From: Clostridium_AD sp050717515
GTDB taxonomy: Bacteria > Bacillota > Clostridia > Clostridiales > Clostridiaceae
Direction: 5' to 3'
Assembly: GCF_050717515.1 (NCBI RefSeq)
Contig: NZ_JBOITL010000025.1
Location: 124,001-188,000 of the forward strand
DNA length: 64,000 bases
Shown here: piece by piece, positions 62,289 to 64,000 of the stretch
Layout of the letters: each line of letters opens with the position of its first letter
Position numbering within the stretch: position 1 is the stretch's first letter
The notes under the pieces: model-generated
Told to the model about the DNA's origin: nothing
Databases searched by the model: none
What the model saw: only the letters and a program-made list of their open reading frames with translations
Translations under genes and position numbers: made by a program

Positions 62289-62669
62289 ATGTCAAACACA
62301 CAATTATTTCAATCAAAAAAAGAATTAGTAGGTTTTATTTCGGAGTATCTCATTAAACATGATGACACAATAGCAATCATAAAGAAAGATTTAAGAAAAG
62401 ATGTAATTAAGTCTTTACTTATAAATGAAGATTTTAATATCTTTAAAGATCTTTCTGATTCAGAGGAAAATGTATTATTTCTAATTAAGACAGGTGATAA
62501 ACAAGGAAAGAATTTAAGCCTTAAAATCTGCGATGCACATAATCAAAACACTAAAGCTTTTAAGATGGTGGATATCGATAATATATTACTTGTTGATAAT
62601 TTGATTACTAGTGACGAAGCTAGAAGTATTACTTACTATAAAGAAATTACAAGAATGAAATTACAATGA
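62289..62669 (+). CDS. Hypothetical protein, 126 residues
   Basis: Soluble, mixed alpha/beta, with no recognised motif. ATG behind TTAGGGGG. Pattern: an N-terminal helix with FISEYLIKHDDTIAIIKKDL and a C-terminal half with ILLVDNLITSDEARSITYYK. A good SigA-type promoter and a terminator-like hairpin make it a single-gene unit. Confidence 0.65.
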   Translation: MSNTQLFQSKKELVGFISEYLIKHDDTIAIIKKDLRKDVIKSLLINEDFNIFKDLSDSEENVLFLIKTGDKQGKNLSLKICDAHNQNTKAFKMVDIDNILLVDNLITSDEARSITYYKEITRMKLQ

Positions 62670-62748
62670 AGTTATCTTCCGTCAATGAAATCTATTTGAG
62701 ATTTCCTATTATCTTAATTCATTCCAAATACATACTCTATTTATAAAG

Positions 62749-62787
62749 TAACCAACTTATTTAGTTCATAGTAAGCTGGTTATTTTT
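62749..62787. terminator. Terminator between the 126-residue gene and the decayed HD gene
   Basis: TAACCAACTTA pairs with TAAGCTGGTTA with one mismatch (62749-62759 and 62772-62782), T run after. Confidence 0.7.
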
Positions 62788-62800
62788 ATGGTTTCAAAGT

Positions 62801-63480
62801 TTATAAATTCATATATTCTTCTTTTGTGTAGAATACCTTTGACTTTAAATATCTAGGTATATTTTGTTCTTCTCCATTTATAGTTATATTGGCATATTTA
62901 TTGGCTATTTCCAAAGTATAGACATTGTCATCATAAGAAAGAGATGCTATGCACCTTAATCTTATTTTTAAACCTTCAGTAATAGCTGAAATTCTGAATA
63001 AACTTAGGAACCTTTTACATCTGCTTTTAAATGCAAATTCTGGGTCTAAATCTTCTAATTTCTCATTGTCAAAAATAAAATCTATTTGAAACCATCCATC
63101 CACCACAGAAATATCTGTTTTACAAAATTCATTTACATATTGTCTATTTTGGTTTGCTCTTGATATTCTTGAAAATTCCTCTATTTCATCTATAAAAATA
63201 AGGAAATCTGAAAAATCAGTTAAATTTTCAATTTGATATTTAGCACTTACTCCCCTAAAAAATATACCCAAAGACAATGCAAAGTATGGTCTCTATAAAA
63301 AGAATCTGATGCAAATATAAGCTCTTCAAACTTTACATACTCATCAAAATAATCGAATAAATCATCATAGCCTCTTTTATCATAATCAACATAACTCATA
63401 GCCGCTTCAAAAAGGTTCTTCCACAATGCCTTTGCAGTTTCAATTTTGTCATGCATTTCGGAAGAGAATGCTAGAAAGAA
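62801..63480 (-). pseudogene. Decayed copy of the HD-domain gene at 5824
   Basis: Two adjoining frames match the 511-residue protein at 5824. The first (63456-63250) equals residues 48-116 (MHDKIETAKALWKNLF to YFLGE) and then meets a stop. The second, one frame over (63250-62801), equals about residues 365-511 (FLIFIDEIEEFSRISRAN to the end, YTKEEYMNL). So the first ~47 residues and an inner block of ~248 residues, including the HD doublet and later ligands, are gone, and the junction breaks the frame. Outside the deletion the copy is still well conserved, so decay is recent or part of the gene was shaped by recombination. Confidence 0.85.
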
Positions 63481-63544
63481 AATAAATACACATAGAATAA
63501 AATGGTATAATTAGAATTATAAATATAAAACTAGGAGATTTAAT

Positions 63545-64000
63545 ATGAACAAAATTTTAATAATAGAAGATGATTTGAAACTTAAAAAGTATATGCAAGA
63601 ATATTTAAATGCCTATGAATATGACACCATTCTCTTAAATGACTTCGGGAATGTATTAGAAGATGTACAGAGCATAGACCCTAATCTTATAATATTAGAT
63701 ATTAACCTTCCAACCTTTGATGGTTTTTATTTTTTAAAAATAATTAGAAATAAATCCAAGGTTCCAGTAATTATTGTTTCAGCTAGAAGCGAGGAGGGGG
63801 AACAAATTAGAGGAATGGAGCTAGGGGCAGATGATTATGTAACAAAGCCTTTTAGTATGGGGATATTACTGGCAAAGGTAAATGCTGTGCTGAGAAGAAC
63901 AAATAATGTAGTTGCTACTGAAGAATTTAATGTTGGCGGACTAACTTTGAATAGTGATAGTATGAGGTTAATGTTTGAAGAAAAGATAGTAGAGCTTAGT
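63545..64000 (+). CDS. OmpR-family response regulator, N-terminal part (3' end outside window)
   Basis: First 152 residues. Receiver domain with IIEDD, phospho-accepting Asp in LIILDINLPTFDGF (~52), Thr/Ser in VIIVSARS and Lys in DDYVTKPFSMGILL; the winged-helix domain begins near residue 130 (FNVGGLTLNSDS). AGGAG precedes the ATG. The PTFDGFYFLK form is typical of BceR-type regulators of peptide-antibiotic ABC transporters, so a histidine kinase and an ABC transporter may follow to the right. Confidence 0.93.
   Translation, partial: MNKILIIEDDLKLKKYMQEYLNAYEYDTILLNDFGNVLEDVQSIDPNLIILDINLPTFDGFYFLKIIRNKSKVPVIIVSARSEEGEQIRGMELGADDYVTKPFSMGILLAKVNAVLRRTNNVVATEEFNVGGLTLNSDSMRLMFEEKIVELS

Overview
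The window reads as chromosomal DNA of a spore-forming, anaerobic, low-G+C Firmicute, most likely Clostridium sensu stricto. Support: strongly AT-rich sequence with AGGAGG-type ribosome binding sites, a seven-gene spore germination receptor cluster, a hydrogenase maturation gene (hypE), a secondary alcohol dehydrogenase that keeps the zinc and NADP-binding residues of the Clostridium beijerinckii enzyme, a SigI/RsgI pair, and many short genes separated by strong hairpin terminators. I see no rRNA, tRNA, CRISPR array or prophage.

Layout. 1-5.6 kb: end of hypE; a NADP-type sec-alcohol dehydrogenase with a good sigma-54 promoter and upstream inverted repeats; its probable sigma-54 activator, whose promoter is abutted by an IS3-family element; a UPF0316 membrane protein. 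5.8-9.7 kb: an uncharacterised HD-domain protein, a 69-residue protein and a chemoreceptor. 10-15.5 kb: an operon of a GHL6-type putative glycosidase, CutC and a large transglutaminase-like protein that carries a second, catalytically dead copy of its core. 15.6-19 kb: a short leader ORF and tandem terminators before an antibiotic-resistance-type ABC-F protein and an MFS exporter. 19.2-23.7 kb: M29 aminopeptidase, an unknown protein, an orphan histidine kinase and a small zinc-ribbon protein. 24.1-32.3 kb: germination cluster A-B-C-B-C-C-B, in which none of the three C subunits has a lipobox cysteine. 32.4-36.2 kb: small and unknown genes, a hot-dog thioesterase, a lone nucleotidyltransferase, a DEDDh exonuclease and a YjbR protein, with two copies of a long imperfect palindromic element. 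36.4-41.6 kb: LytS/LytTR two-component system, CstA and an amidohydrolase. 41.9-47.4 kb: RsgI-SigI divergent from a secreted DUF5667-like protein, with matching SigI-type promoter candidates on both strands; small proteins; an L,D-transpeptidase. 47.5-56.9 kb: an unknown protein, a methyltransferase, TldD-PmbA, hemerythrin, EamA and GDPD-MFS transporters, a YdcF protein. 56.9-64 kb: AgrA/AgrC-type system divergent from a three-gene ABC transporter followed by two tiny ORFs, an unknown gene, a decayed copy of the 5.8 kb HD gene, and the start of an OmpR-type regulator.

How genes work together: the sigma-54 activator probably drives the alcohol dehydrogenase; LytS/LytTR probably drives CstA (pyruvate or peptide uptake, as in the BtsSR-BtsT and LytSR paradigms); SigI probably drives itself and the DUF5667-like gene; ABC-F and MFS form a resistance pair probably controlled by attenuation. 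The least explained items are the palindromic element family (two copies in opposite orientation, with paired changes in both arms), the HD-domain family with one intact and one decayed copy, the duplicated transglutaminase core protein, and the expanded germination cluster.
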